This document shows, one piece after another, positions 1 through 7,919 of a stretch of 14,851 nucleotides of DNA. The DNA is taken from assembly GCA_027596195.1 (NCBI GenBank), contig JADGJG010000643.1:1-14851 (forward strand). The letters are read 5' to 3'. The stretch's first letter is position 1, and each line of letters begins with the position of its first letter. The position numbers were made by a program, and so were the translations under genes. Under the pieces are notes generated by a model. It was not told the DNA's origin. It did no database searches and saw only the letters and a program-made list of their open reading frames with translations. This DNA comes from Podochytrium sp. JEL0797. Its lineage: Eukaryota; Chytridiomycota; Chytridiomycetes; Chytridiales; Chytriomycetaceae.

Positions 1-97
1 TGCCAACGCCAACGGAAGATGAGTCATCTCTTTTTTTCTCAAAGATTTGCATATCTGACAATTCCGAAACGCGCTTCTTCTTCAAAAAATACAGTAG

Positions 98-745
98 ATG
101 GAAAATTGCATGGTCTCCTTTGTCTCCATTATGGGCATTGCTCTCCTCGCTTCCTCCGACTGCTCCAGCAGAGCCCCAGTTTCCCCCTCATCCTCACTAG
201 CAGCCACTATAAAATCTTCTGCTCCCGCAGCCTAAGGACTGAAAGTTGGCCGTCCCAAAACTTGCACCACGACCAAAGCTGCTGTTTACACGGCTCCACC
301 CGCTGTTGTCCACCCGAATCGTAAAACTTGCGTAATGACCAAAACTATTCTACCACGGCCAAAGCCCCTATTTACACTGCTACCCCACAGAAAGTCAAAA
401 CCACCTGCACCACTTCCAGATTTCATGTCCCTCCTGCTCCACCCATCTTGCCAAGTCGGACATTACCACTTTCACTACCGCAGCCCCGCCAGCTCTCGTG
501 ACTCCCGTTTTATATTTTCCAGCGAAGGCGGTTACCACCACTTGCACAACCGCGGCATAAGCTTTTGTGGCGCTAGTCTACCCTTCCCCCTTAAATTAGT
601 ATACGTTGCTCCAGCTCCGCTGGCGGCCACAACCCTTTCCATTCCAAGTGCGACTCCAACTCCAGCGTTCCGGGCGGCTGTGGCAGCGACGGTCCCAGCC
701 ACGGCGGTCAAGCCACTTTTGCAAAATGGCGCAGGCACGCATTGA
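98..745 (+). pseudogene. Decayed gene for a secreted Thr/Pro/Ala-rich repeat protein
   Basis: I do not recognise a family. An ATG at 98 (and another in frame at 110) opens a frame with a signal-peptide-like start: MVSFVSIMGIALLASS followed by DCSS. This frame stops at a TAA at 233. Past the stop, the same frame resumes at 257 with KTCTTTKAAVYTAPPAVV. Related units then follow in other frames: TTAKAPIYTATP and KTTCTTS near 352-410 in frame 1, then TTFTTAAPPALV and AVTTTCTTAA near 462-559 in frame 3. From about 610 to 745 an Ala/Pro/Thr-rich stretch is back in frame 2. The shared TTCTT and VYTAP themes suggest repeat units of one mucin-like or wall protein, broken by at least one nonsense mutation and several frameshifts. 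Several introns could explain part of this, but I found no convincing GT-AG set. Function is inferred only from composition. Confidence 0.45.
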
Positions 746-772
746 GTTGAAATTTTAATTCACCGATTCACC

Positions 773-797
773 ATTTGATGCATTCGCTGCATCAAAT
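773..797. repeat. Perfect inverted repeat, 10-bp arms, 5-nt loop
   Basis: ATTTGATGCA at 773-782 is exactly complementary to TGCATCAAAT at 788-797, with TTCGC between. It lies about 80 nt upstream of the ATG of the truncated channel copy, in an AT-rich stretch. It could be a dimer-binding site or a transcribed hairpin near the end of the upstream relic; the sequence does not decide. Confidence 0.6.
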
Positions 798-875
798 ATA
801 TACTTTCATGAAAATAACATCTGGCAGCATTCGATACAAACGAATCAAATCTTGTGCACACAAAAGTCAAAAAAA

Positions 876-1465
876 ATGCCGCTTCGTGACAATCCAATCA
901 TGTTGGGCGTGATCGAAGAGATCAAAGTCCTCAGACATGAAGTCTGGACCAAGGCAGAGGAGCTGATCTACCTACTCGAGTCTTTGAGGATTGGAAAAAC
1001 TGGAGGAGACGTATCGTTTGACGTGAAACACACCCAGCAAGAGCCCATTCGACACGATGACGATTACCCCCTTTGGATCTCGGAATCAGATGGGAAGGGC
1101 CGCGAAGCCAACAGATCGCGTCCCACTCTCGCCTTTTCCGATGAAATCAAAATCCATCTCGCGTCTCGGAATATCGACCCAACCCCCGACGCAGTATTAC
1201 AAACTATGGTCGTGTTTGCGAACAACAAAAAGTCGTGTCGTTCTTTGATGGGGCGTATTTGGGAGAGGTTGCGTTGATTTGCACCATTTTGAGAACGGCT
1301 ACGGTGCAGGCGGCGATACCTTCCATGTTGTATCGGCTGAATTGCCAAGATTTCCGCGATATTTTGGAAGAGTTTCCGGATATGAATAGACGGATTGATT
1401 TGCTCGCAGAAGAGCGGGATGCTGTGATTAGGCGAGCCGAGCAGAACAGGAGTCGAATTGGGTGA
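876..1465 (+). pseudogene. Truncated inverted paralogue of the cyclic-nucleotide-gated channel gene
   Basis: The frame from ATG 876 encodes about 100 residues resembling the N-terminus of the intact channel on the other strand. Shared blocks are IEEIKVLRHEVWTKAEEL against IEDIRALKHEVCIKSENL, and NRSRPTLAFSDEIKIH against NKSRPMPAFSEEVKFH. At about 1205 it jumps directly into the last part of the cyclic-nucleotide-binding domain (VFANNKK against VFVNDKK). All membrane segments, the pore, the C-linker and the front of the binding domain are missing, an internal loss of roughly 570 codons. One G is missing after 1232 relative to the intact copy, which shifts the frame. The following 70 codons (SFFDGAYLGE to RRAEQN) match the intact protein at 61 of 70 positions and end at TGA 1463-1465. 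It cannot be a channel. I call it a pseudogene rather than a short soluble protein because of the frameshift. Confidence 0.85.
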
Positions 1466-2216
1466 TCTATTGAAGGGGAATAAAAGAGGTAAGAAACGGA
1501 AGAAATTGTGGTGGAATGCCGCCTCGGGCAGCAGCTACGAGGGGATCTACGTGAGTAGCCGAAGACGAGAAAACCTTTCGACACGCCCTTCAGCCTCGCC
1601 CAGTTTTCCGATTCTCTCAGTCTCTGAGACCAACTGTTCTATTCTCGTCCTTTGCCCCAATTGAATACGAAACAAAATGGAGGTGGTGTTGGGCGTGATT
1701 CGACGCGTCGCATTCCAAGAAAAAAAACAGATTATGAGATCCGTTGGTTACAAGTCGAGGGACGGATCGAGAACCATGTATCTCGGTAATTGGACGCGTT
1801 ATTCGATTCAAGATGTGAAGTTTGCGCTTGATGAAATAAAAAGAAGGAGGAAAAAAAACAGAAACTATGGGACCTGTTGGAACAACGAGATTCGTGGAGT
1901 CTCCAACGCGATAGTCCACTCCAAGTTGGATGGGGAACTTTTATTGGATATATTATGCAAGCGTCGATGACTTCCTTCAGTTCTCCTCGGCTTGCTTGAT
2001 CACAGCATCCCGCTCTTCTGCAAGCAAATCTATCTGTCTTTTCATATCCGGGAACTCATTCAATATTTCTCTGAAATCGCGGCAATTCAAACGATACAGA
2101 ATTGACGGTATCGCCGCCTGCACCGTTGCAGTTCTCAAAATGGTGCAAATCAACGCAACCTCTCCCAAATACGCCCCATCAAAGAACGACACGACCTTTT
2201 TGTCGTTCACAAACAC
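1212..2216. repeat. Large inverted repeat made by the two channel-gene 3' ends
   Basis: The 236 bp at 1212-1447 (+) and the 237 bp at 1980-2216 (-) are homologous coding sequence for the end of the cyclic-nucleotide-binding domain, in opposite orientation. They are separated by 532 bp. The one-base length difference is the frameshifting deletion in the left arm. The 70 codons after the frameshift differ at nine residues, mostly conservatively. Confidence 0.85.
1466..1976. other. Spacer between the two channel copies; no recognised gene
   Basis: The 511-nt spacer holds the 3' ends of two convergent units. A 97-codon open frame on the + strand (1677-1970, ATG in an AAAATGG context) is Lys/Arg-rich with a possible helix around YSIQDVKFALDEIKRRRKK. 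It has no relative I recognise. Its coding status is doubtful, so it is recorded here and not as a gene. Confidence 0.3.
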
Positions 2217-4405
2217 ATCCACCTTTCCAGACACTATAAAGAACATATCAAATCCGGCTTCTCCTTGTTTTATGATATAATCCCCCGCAATGTAGTGCTG
2301 CGCGTGAAGTGCGATTGCGATTCGGCCAATCCAAATTTCGTCGCGTCCGTCGCCTTCTTGCCGTTGGAGGAACGGGACTTTGAGAATGAGGTCACGCGTG
2401 TTGTGAAGGGAGACTTCCTGCATAACGGACGACACAGTCATTCTATTAATTCTAGTTGGGTATCAAATGCAGAAACTCAACTGCTCGCAAGGGCTCGTTC
2501 ATGTCCCTCAGCAGCGACTCTTCTTCAAAGTATTTTCCCCTGATTTCATATTAAATACAAAAATTGTGCTCTGTTATAGGATATAACACACCTGTATTTT
2601 GTTTCGTAGTAGCTGAACAGTTTGTCTTCGGTTTCCGGAGACAATTCCTTCCACTTGATATAATCCTTCAGCTCCTCCAATTTTTGCACGTATAAACGAC
2701 TTGACGGATTTATTGACATGGCGGCCGATGACACAGTGGCAATAAAAACAGCATACTGTAGAAGGGAGAAGAGAAGATGAGAAACGTGAGAAAAGGAAGG
2801 AAAAGGCGCGCCCACCAAAATTGCACCAAACAGTGCACAAGTCACACACAAAAGCTGCTCCGAAGGATTTTGGAATCCAAACGCTTGTGGGAACAAGTTT
2901 CCCGCCGCTTTAAAGAATGTAAAACTGTAAAACTGGAACACTCCGGCGGAAGTGATCGCAGGCCACGCGTCTTTCCACCCCGCGAATCCATACAATGACC
3001 CTTGGTAGAACATAATACATGCGTTCAAGTGTAGAAAGTAAATGATTGCTATCACGCTAGGAACAGTTTGAGAAACGCCCATTCGACAGAATGCGTCAAC
3101 TTGGTGACCGCAGCGACTGAAAACTGCACAGCGGGATATCATAGTTGGCAAGCGAGTAAGCCGAATCAAGTCGAGGAGAGAGTAGAGTGGGTTTGGGGTA
3201 AGATGTGGGTAATATGGAATCATTGTCGCAACGTCCCACAGAAAATTCCATTTCATCCTCTCAATTAACCAATCAGTCAAATTTGGTCTCATTCTTTCGT
3301 ACTCTCGATAATTGCATACTGGGTTAAATAGCCTGGGTTGAGGGGTCATAAAATGGACTACTGATTCTGCTCCGTAAATGATAAGAATAATGTTCCCAGT
3401 GTGTGCCAGATCGAACGTGCCATTGAAGGCTGCTTCGAACGGAATTTGCCAAAACACCCATAAATATGCCAACGACAAGCCAAAGTCAATGAAAGTGTTG
3501 AACATTGATCGTGGATGAAGGCCGTTCACAAGAAATGAGACGTTGGCAACGTCGGATTTATCGAACTGCGACATTGGAACCCATCGACCTTGCCCGTCAA
3601 ACGCGGGGTACAAAAACATCATCCAAGACCAATGGAAACTTTTTTCCAATTGTTGCCAAACTGAATCTCGAGGCTTCATGTTGGCGGCGCGATTTGTATG
3701 CTTTCGTTCTATTTGCAGTGATATCTCGGACTCCACGACATTTTCTTTTGACTGGACAGGCTGTTGCTCAAGTGGGAGATTTTCAGCCACAGAGAGCCGA
3801 ATTTCAGAGACTTGTGCTTCGGATTCATCCCCAATTGATGGATTGCAGTTCAAGGAAGAGGAAGACTGATCAGCAAGAGGAGGGCCTGGTAGTTTGAAAG
3901 TTATCTTTGTCTGATGGCGTGATTGTTCAACACTCTCTGGGTGGGAGATTGCCGGAATTCCTTCTTTTTCATCAATCGCAGAATGCACACGAAGCCTTGC
4001 AGCAGAACCCTTGTAATTTCTTCCAAGGGACCCCGTGGACTCAAGAGCCTGTGCGGGGGCTATTGAGGTAAAAAGTGAACTGCGTCGACTTTTTCGCGTG
4101 GGAGTGTGAAATTTAACTTCTTCGGAAAACGCCGGCATCGGACGCGACTTGTTCACATCAATATCTGCAGAAAACCCGCTCACTTCCCATCTGATGCCCA
4201 GATGCAAGTGATTCGTATTGTCAGTCGTGAAATCTTCGTGGGTGCTTGTCTTTGGGGACAACAGTTGTCCGGAGGTCCGAAGATCCGATCTGCGAAACAG
4301 CGTTTCCAGGATCACGATTAGGTTCTCTGACTTGATGCAAACCTCATGTTTGAGGGCTCTGATATCTTCGATCGCGAGCGCAAGTTGAACTTCGATCTGG
4401 GCCAT
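1977..4405 (-). CDS. HCN/CNG-type cyclic-nucleotide-gated cation channel, four exons, 750 aa
   Basis: Exons are 2816-4405, 2592-2755, 2482-2539 and 1977-2417. Introns of 60, 52 and 64 nt have GT...AG ends and restore a collinear HCN-like sequence. The N-terminal ~250 residues are polar and probably disordered. Membrane part: S1 ~300-322, S2 ~335-352, S3 ~385-398, S4 ~406-425 (sparse charges, LLDLIRLTRLP), S5 ~446-466, pore helix ~489-505 and S6 ~514-545. The C-linker follows (YRGKYFEEESLLRDMNEPLR, 584-603), then a cyclic-nucleotide-binding domain ~616-745. Its phosphate cassette is intact: G689, E690 and R699-T700; a Thr after this Arg is typical of cGMP-preferring channels. The protein should sit in the plasma or flagellar membrane and couple cAMP or cGMP to cation flux. 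In zoosporic fungi such channels act with rhodopsin-guanylyl cyclases in phototaxis; that role here is inference. The pore filter is odd (PQAFG, 506-510). The gene diverges from the SEN2-like gene. Confidence 0.92.
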
Positions 4406-4876
4406 TGGATTTTCGCAGGATTTTCACGAATTTCGGTTCTACGCAAAACAAAGCAATTAATAAAAGTATATTCTAAAAAAAAGGAAAACTGAATATTTCT
4501 CAGTCTTGCATAGATGTGAATAAAGGAGTGTGAACTGTTGTTTGAAATGAGCGTTGAATTGGCGGGTTCCTGTTTTTGTTATTCCCTTCTTTTTCGTTTA
4601 TATAAAAAGGAGAATGGAGTTTGTATTGCTTAAGGGCAGAAGGAATTACAGATTTTGCAACGTAACGAGACGATGTTTGCACGGTGTAGCGCAACTCACG
4701 ACGCGCAGGTTGACACGCGATTTCGCACTCAGCGACTCGATCGTGTTGAAGAAGGATGCGGAGGTGTTTGTGGGGATTCAAACAGAGAATTGGGGCGACG
4801 CGTTGAAGAGATGCAGAAAGCAGTGGGTATCTTGTGTCCTTCCCTCCCTTACAGTCAATTAAAAAATTTAAAAACC
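4406..4876. promoter_or_regulatory. Divergent intergenic region between the channel and SEN2-like genes
   Basis: These 471 nt must carry both 5' regions. The first ~100 nt upstream of the channel ATG are AT-rich. A + strand open frame at 4554-4862 (102 codons, with stretches such as SDSIVLKKDAEVFVGIQ) ends just before the SEN2-like ATG in another frame. It could be an upstream ORF, a stray exon or chance. A 139-codon minus-strand frame covers the same bases. I could not support either as a gene. Confidence 0.3.
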
Positions 4877-5620
4877 ATGGAACCTCCCCTCCTGCCAGCC
4901 ATTGCCATCGACCCGACAACCCTCACCTGCCGCGTAACAGACGCCACATCCTCCCACCACCTCTGGACCCACGGCTGTTACGGCCGCGCCTCAACAGACG
5001 ATGCCCGCACAATGCGTCGCCTAGTAACAGACCCAATCTCAACCACACCCCTCGACCCGCCTCACACACGCACCCTTTCCCTCCTCGAATCCATCCACCT
5101 CCATCTCATACACGCCGCCGTGTTGTCTTTACCGCTTCGCCGCCTGCTCGTCACGGCCGCGCTTCTCGCCGCCCCGCCGCTGCGAGTCTTGTTGGCCCGG
5201 TTAACAGCTTACCGCATGCTACGCACCCTCGGATGGGTCGTACGTGATGGGATCAAGTTTGGTGCCGATTGGGTCGTTTACAAGCCCGGTGGACCCGTCG
5301 CCTATCACGCCGACTACGCGGTGGTTTTCGAGTCGGAGTCCGAGATGCATCGAGTTTCATGGAGGAGAGTGTTGGCTTCGGTGCGGTTTATGGAACAGGC
5401 CAAGAAGAAGTTGGTGTATGTGAGTGTGGTGCCGGTGGAGGCGGAGGAGGGGGGGCGGAAGGCGTGGGTGGACGCGCTTGGAGCGGGGCAGGGTGGGTCT
5501 GAGAATGTGGGGAGTGGTGAGGAACGGGATAAGGACGATGAGAGGGTTGGGGATTTGTTGGAGAGGGAATGCGAGCGGAACCGAGTGCGTGTGTTGCTTG
5601 TGACGCGGTGGATTCCATGA
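4877..5620 (+). CDS. SEN2: tRNA-splicing endonuclease catalytic subunit, SEN2-like, 247 aa
   Basis: The product should cut the 5' splice site of intron-containing pre-tRNAs within the Sen2/Sen34/Sen15/Sen54 tetramer. Seen in sequence: LWTHGCYGRAS (29-39) matches the Sen2 W..GC.G motif. A helical middle (67-112) leads to the endonuclease fold, LRTLGWVVRDGIKFGADWVV (115-134). The presumed catalytic triad is Y135 (in YKPGGP), H144 (in AYHADY) and a Lys in QAKKKLVY (K177 or K178). The C-terminus RVRVLLVTRWIP resembles Sen2 ends. The ATG at 4877 (AAACCATGG) is preferred. An in-frame ATG at 4655 would add residues with no family likeness. At 247 aa it is short for the family, whose yeast and human members are clearly longer, mainly in the N-terminal part. 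An acidic, Gly-rich insert at ~186-232 interrupts the end of the nuclease domain. Sen34 is the alternative, but the GC.G motif favours Sen2. Confidence 0.82.
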   Translation: MEPPLLPAIAIDPTTLTCRVTDATSSHHLWTHGCYGRASTDDARTMRRLVTDPISTTPLDPPHTRTLSLLESIHLHLIHAAVLSLPLRRLLVTAALLAAPPLRVLLARLTAYRMLRTLGWVVRDGIKFGADWVVYKPGGPVAYHADYAVVFESESEMHRVSWRRVLASVRFMEQAKKKLVYVSVVPVEAEEGGRKAWVDALGAGQGGSENVGSGEERDKDDERVGDLLERECERNRVRVLLVTRWIP

Positions 5621-5923
5621 TTTTGCGAAACGGCAGCGCATCGCCAAATCACTCCTTCATGAATATCTTAAGCAAAACGATCGAATAATACTCATTCTCC
5701 CGTCTCCTTGAATCTCTGCTCACAATTGACCATCAAACGCGCCTTATTCCACCTAGCCGCCATGACACCTCACGCGAGCACCAACCCACATCCACATCTC
5801 CTCTCGACGCCTTTATCACATCTATTGCTTCTGCCAAATCATTTATTACTTGATAATTTCTCTTTTCATCATTCCTCATCACATTTCCATCGTCTCTTTT
5901 CAAACACGGGGCATTCCACCACA
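5621..5923. other. Convergent intergenic region, no gene seen
   Basis: These 303 nt hold the 3' ends of the SEN2-like gene (+) and the mL43 gene (-). The sequence is AT-rich, with no conserved open frame and no clear repeat. It should contain both polyadenylation signals, but I cannot assign them with confidence. Confidence 0.5.
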
Positions 5924-6722
5924 TCACGGCTTGAAGGTTTCCTCCGCCTTGAACGGACTCCAGTGGTGCTCCTTGACCCCCCCACCACTTAGCACTGGCC
6001 AGGGATACTCGCGATCAGCCGGCCTTCCCACAGTCTTCCAGTCGGTGGCCTTGACGTGTTTCCAGTGCGCCTTGTCAAAGTGGGTTTGCGAAGATGTTTT
6101 GATGTCAATGTCGTTCTTGTTCTCGGTCATTCCGCGCGGTGTTTTGCGCGACCGCTTCCACTCCGTCGGCAGCGGCTTTTCTTCGGCCTCTTCGAGCAGC
6201 GCCTCGCCGACCGCGTTCGTGTCGCACAGATAAGCGAGGTGGCGCTCAACCGTCGCCGCGTCGAGGCGGTAGCACACGTGGCGCCTCAGCTGGCCGCCGA
6301 CGTAGAAGCCCTGCAGCTCGGCGGGCGTCGAGCCGTGGCGCGGCGCCACGCAGAACTCGACGTGAGGGTGCGCCAGGGCGAAAGAAGAGAGCCGCGTGTG
6401 CACAAAGTCAACCATGCCGCGAGAGTCGCCGCGAAAGTGGTTGTAGTACAAAGTCACTTTGCGGATCGGGGCTACAAACACTCCCTTTGCGCCGTTTTGG
6501 AAGTACGAAGTGGTGTCCTGTGGAGTGATGTGAGTAAGTGTGTGCGTGGGAGTGCATGGGAGTGCGTGAGTAGTGCGAGGAGTGTGCGTGTGCATCGGGT
6601 CATGATCCAACGCCGTGCGACTCTAAGCCTCTCGCTCCCTCGCTTACCTTGACAGGAAGAATCTGCTTCTGAAGCCCTGCTTCTTGCAACTGCGTAATCA
6701 GCTTCTTGGCTGCTCGTTGCAT
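5924..6722 (-). CDS. MRPL51: Mitochondrial large-subunit ribosomal protein mL43 (yeast MrpL51 type), two exons, 222 aa
   Basis: Exon 1 (6648-6722) encodes 25 residues, MQRAAKKLITQLQEAGLQKQ then ILPVK. The 130-nt intron (6518-6647) begins GTAAGC, ends CCACAG, and is phase 0. Exon 2 (5924-6517) continues DTTSYFQNGAKGVFVAPIRK. The motif G.FV.P.RK.TL....G.S.GM..F (residues 37-63) is the thioredoxin-like L51/S25/CI-B8 fold shared by mL43 and complex I NDUFA2. The absence of the NDUFA2 cysteines and the RK-TLYYNHFRGDSRGM pattern favour mL43. The ribosomal domain ends near residue 125. A charged tail of ~95 residues follows, with Trp repeats (HWKHVKATDWKTV, EYPWPVL, HHWSPF), longer than the 140-aa yeast protein. 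The basic N-terminus could serve mitochondrial import. The family call is firm; the role of the tail is unknown. Confidence 0.88.
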
Positions 6723-7282
6723 TTGCGGTGGGATGTGTTTTGACGGAAAAGAAAAATTGAAATTCAAAAAAAAAGCGAAGATCGCGGGGCAGAGGGCAGG
6801 CGCGGGGAGAGGGCAGGAGAAGAGGATACCCCCCGCTCTTCACTGCCTTCCTTTCCTTCAATTCATTTAATTTCGGTCTCTTAGATACATTCAGAGAGAT
6901 GAAAATCGGTTTGGCAAAATAATGACTGGCCGGGGGGTTCCCGAGTTGAAGTTCCAAACAGAACGTACGTCGCGCTTGCGCGAGATTCTGGCTTTCCCCT
7001 GGGAGTGGGAGAAACTTTGACAGTGATCAAGGTGTCAAACAACAGGGGGTCACGCTTCAAAGAGGAATTTTTCATTCCTCATAGAGAAGTAGACGATCTC
7101 AGAAAAGATTCTTTGAAATTAAGAATACGTGCCGGAGTTAAGCCATCGCGTAGCAATTTTTTGTGTCCACAAATCCCTTCCCCGCACGCATTCTGCAACC
7201 AAAAAACAGCTGCTCGAGACCCTCCAACTCCTCCAACCCAATCGCTTTACTCTGACGGCATGGTCCACGTCCCGCGGAAGAT
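6723..7282. other. Intergenic stretch, no gene recognised
   Basis: These 560 nt lie upstream of mL43 and downstream of the tandem gene family. They include purine-rich stretches (around 6735-6830) and a short hairpin (GAGGAAT at 7062-7068, ATTCCTC at 7074-7080). Open frames here are short and have no family likeness. Confidence 0.4.
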
Positions 7283-7352
7283 AATTAGACTTTTACCAAC
7301 GAATTGGTGCAGATCCAGCTCATGAATGGGGAATTGGGATGTGATGTCTCTT
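7283..7352 (-). pseudogene. Internal fragment of the tandem family (relic F)
   Basis: The minus strand reads DITSQFPIHELDLHQFVGKS, matching EITLQSHVHALDLHQFVGSS in the middle of the intact member at 8009-9315. The homology fades on both sides and runs into a stop soon after. It lies downstream of fragment 7482-7889, so it is the remains of yet another duplicate rather than part of that copy. Confidence 0.65.
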
Positions 7353-7402
7353 ACAATTTTTTGGCGTGTCTGGAACTTTACTTTCAAACCCCCCAGTTTT
7401 TT

Positions 7403-7421
7403 GCCACTCTTTCTTTCGATA
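7403..7421 (-). repeat. Conserved 3'-flank element of the family, copy 1
   Basis: The + strand shows GCCACTCTTTCTTTCGATA. The same 19 bases occur at 7901-7919 downstream of the intact member. A shorter version, TCTTTCTTTCGATATT, occurs at 11804-11819 downstream of the distal fragment. All three lie roughly 60-100 nt past the stop or relic stop of a family copy, so 3' flanks were duplicated with the genes and may carry 3'-end signals. Confidence 0.6.
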
Positions 7422-7481
7422 CTGAAAACGCAAGAGCTCTCAGTTAGAGAAAATGTCGGAAAAATGGGATTTTATTAGGAT

Positions 7482-7889
7482 TTATTTTATTTTTTTAACC
7501 TGAGGGGGGCAACATTGACCACCTTCAATCCAAAAGCCACCCTCACCCGAGCAACAGACGATGCCTGCATGAGCTGCGCCAATGTTTTCGATCGCGTGGG
7601 TTTGAAGAGTTGATCGCGTGGGTTTGAAGAGTTGCATGGGCACGCGACTCGGAATAGCCAGTTCAACAGGAACCTCTGGCTGCCCCTCTCCATCTTGTCC
7701 CTTTGCCGCATCACTGCCTTCATTCTCATCTCCCTCTGTCAATGTGGCAGAAGAAGACGGGGAATCCGGTGCAGCGTCGTCAGCAACCGGGTCCGCTCGC
7801 GTCACCTCCGCTACAGCTCCATCAACCACCTCCTTTACTTCTTCCACCTTCTTCCCATCTCTCTCTTCCCCTTCATTTAAGGTCGTCAT
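7482..7889 (-). pseudogene. 3' fragment of the tandem family with a frameshifting microduplication (relic A)
   Basis: This copy matches the C-terminal half of the intact member. The acidic linker with DSPSSSATLTEGDENEGSD is identical, followed by PEVPVELAIPSRV and QLFKPTR. Upstream, the homology stops abruptly near 7885, where the 3' flank of the neighbouring intact gene begins, so the first two thirds of the gene are gone. The current frame ends with an unrelated Cys/Gly-rich tail. A 22-bp tandem duplication (7590-7633) pushes it out of frame. The family ending (AQLMQASSVARV, FGLKVVNV) is still visible in another frame. A product of about 135 aa could be made, but it lacks its own promoter and its proper C-terminus. 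Confidence 0.75.
7590..7633. repeat. 22-bp perfect tandem duplication
   Basis: GATCGCGTGGGTTTGAAGAG plus TT occurs at 7590-7611 and again immediately at 7612-7633. Only one copy of the corresponding segment is present in the intact relative (around 8097-8118). Twenty-two is not a multiple of three, so the duplication shifts the frame of the fragment at 7482-7889. Confidence 0.92.
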
Positions 7890-7900
7890 TTGGTAAGGTC

Positions 7901-7919
7901 GCCACTCTTTCTTTCGATA
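7901..7919 (-). repeat. Conserved 3'-flank element of the family, copy 2
   Basis: This is an exact match to 7403-7421, lying about 90 nt downstream of the stop codon of the intact member. Between the stop and this element is a run of 14 G (7974-7987, + strand). Confidence 0.65.

Noticed and set aside
335..745. Intact 136-aa gene starting at ATG 335
   Set aside because: Its first part is out of frame with the Thr-rich repeat units that continue in neighbouring frames, so it looks like a piece of a decayed gene.
4655..4876. In-frame N-terminal extension of the SEN2-like gene from ATG 4655
   Set aside because: The added residues show no family likeness, and ATG 4877 has a better context and follows an A-rich leader.
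4500..4919. 139-codon minus-strand frame upstream of the SEN2-like gene
   Set aside because: It overlaps the true SEN2 start, has no recognisable motif and competes with another open frame on the + strand.
5314..5652. Pro/Ser/His-rich minus-strand frames
   Set aside because: Antisense shadows of the Gly/Glu-rich insert of the SEN2-like gene.
6056..6652. Long + strand frame (198 codons), Arg/Ala/Val-rich
   Set aside because: It is antisense to the mL43 coding exon and its composition is that of a shadow frame.
7062..7080. 7-bp-arm hairpin (GAGGAAT / ATTCCTC)
   Set aside because: Short arms expected by chance in a window this size, and no gene end or promoter nearby to give it a role.
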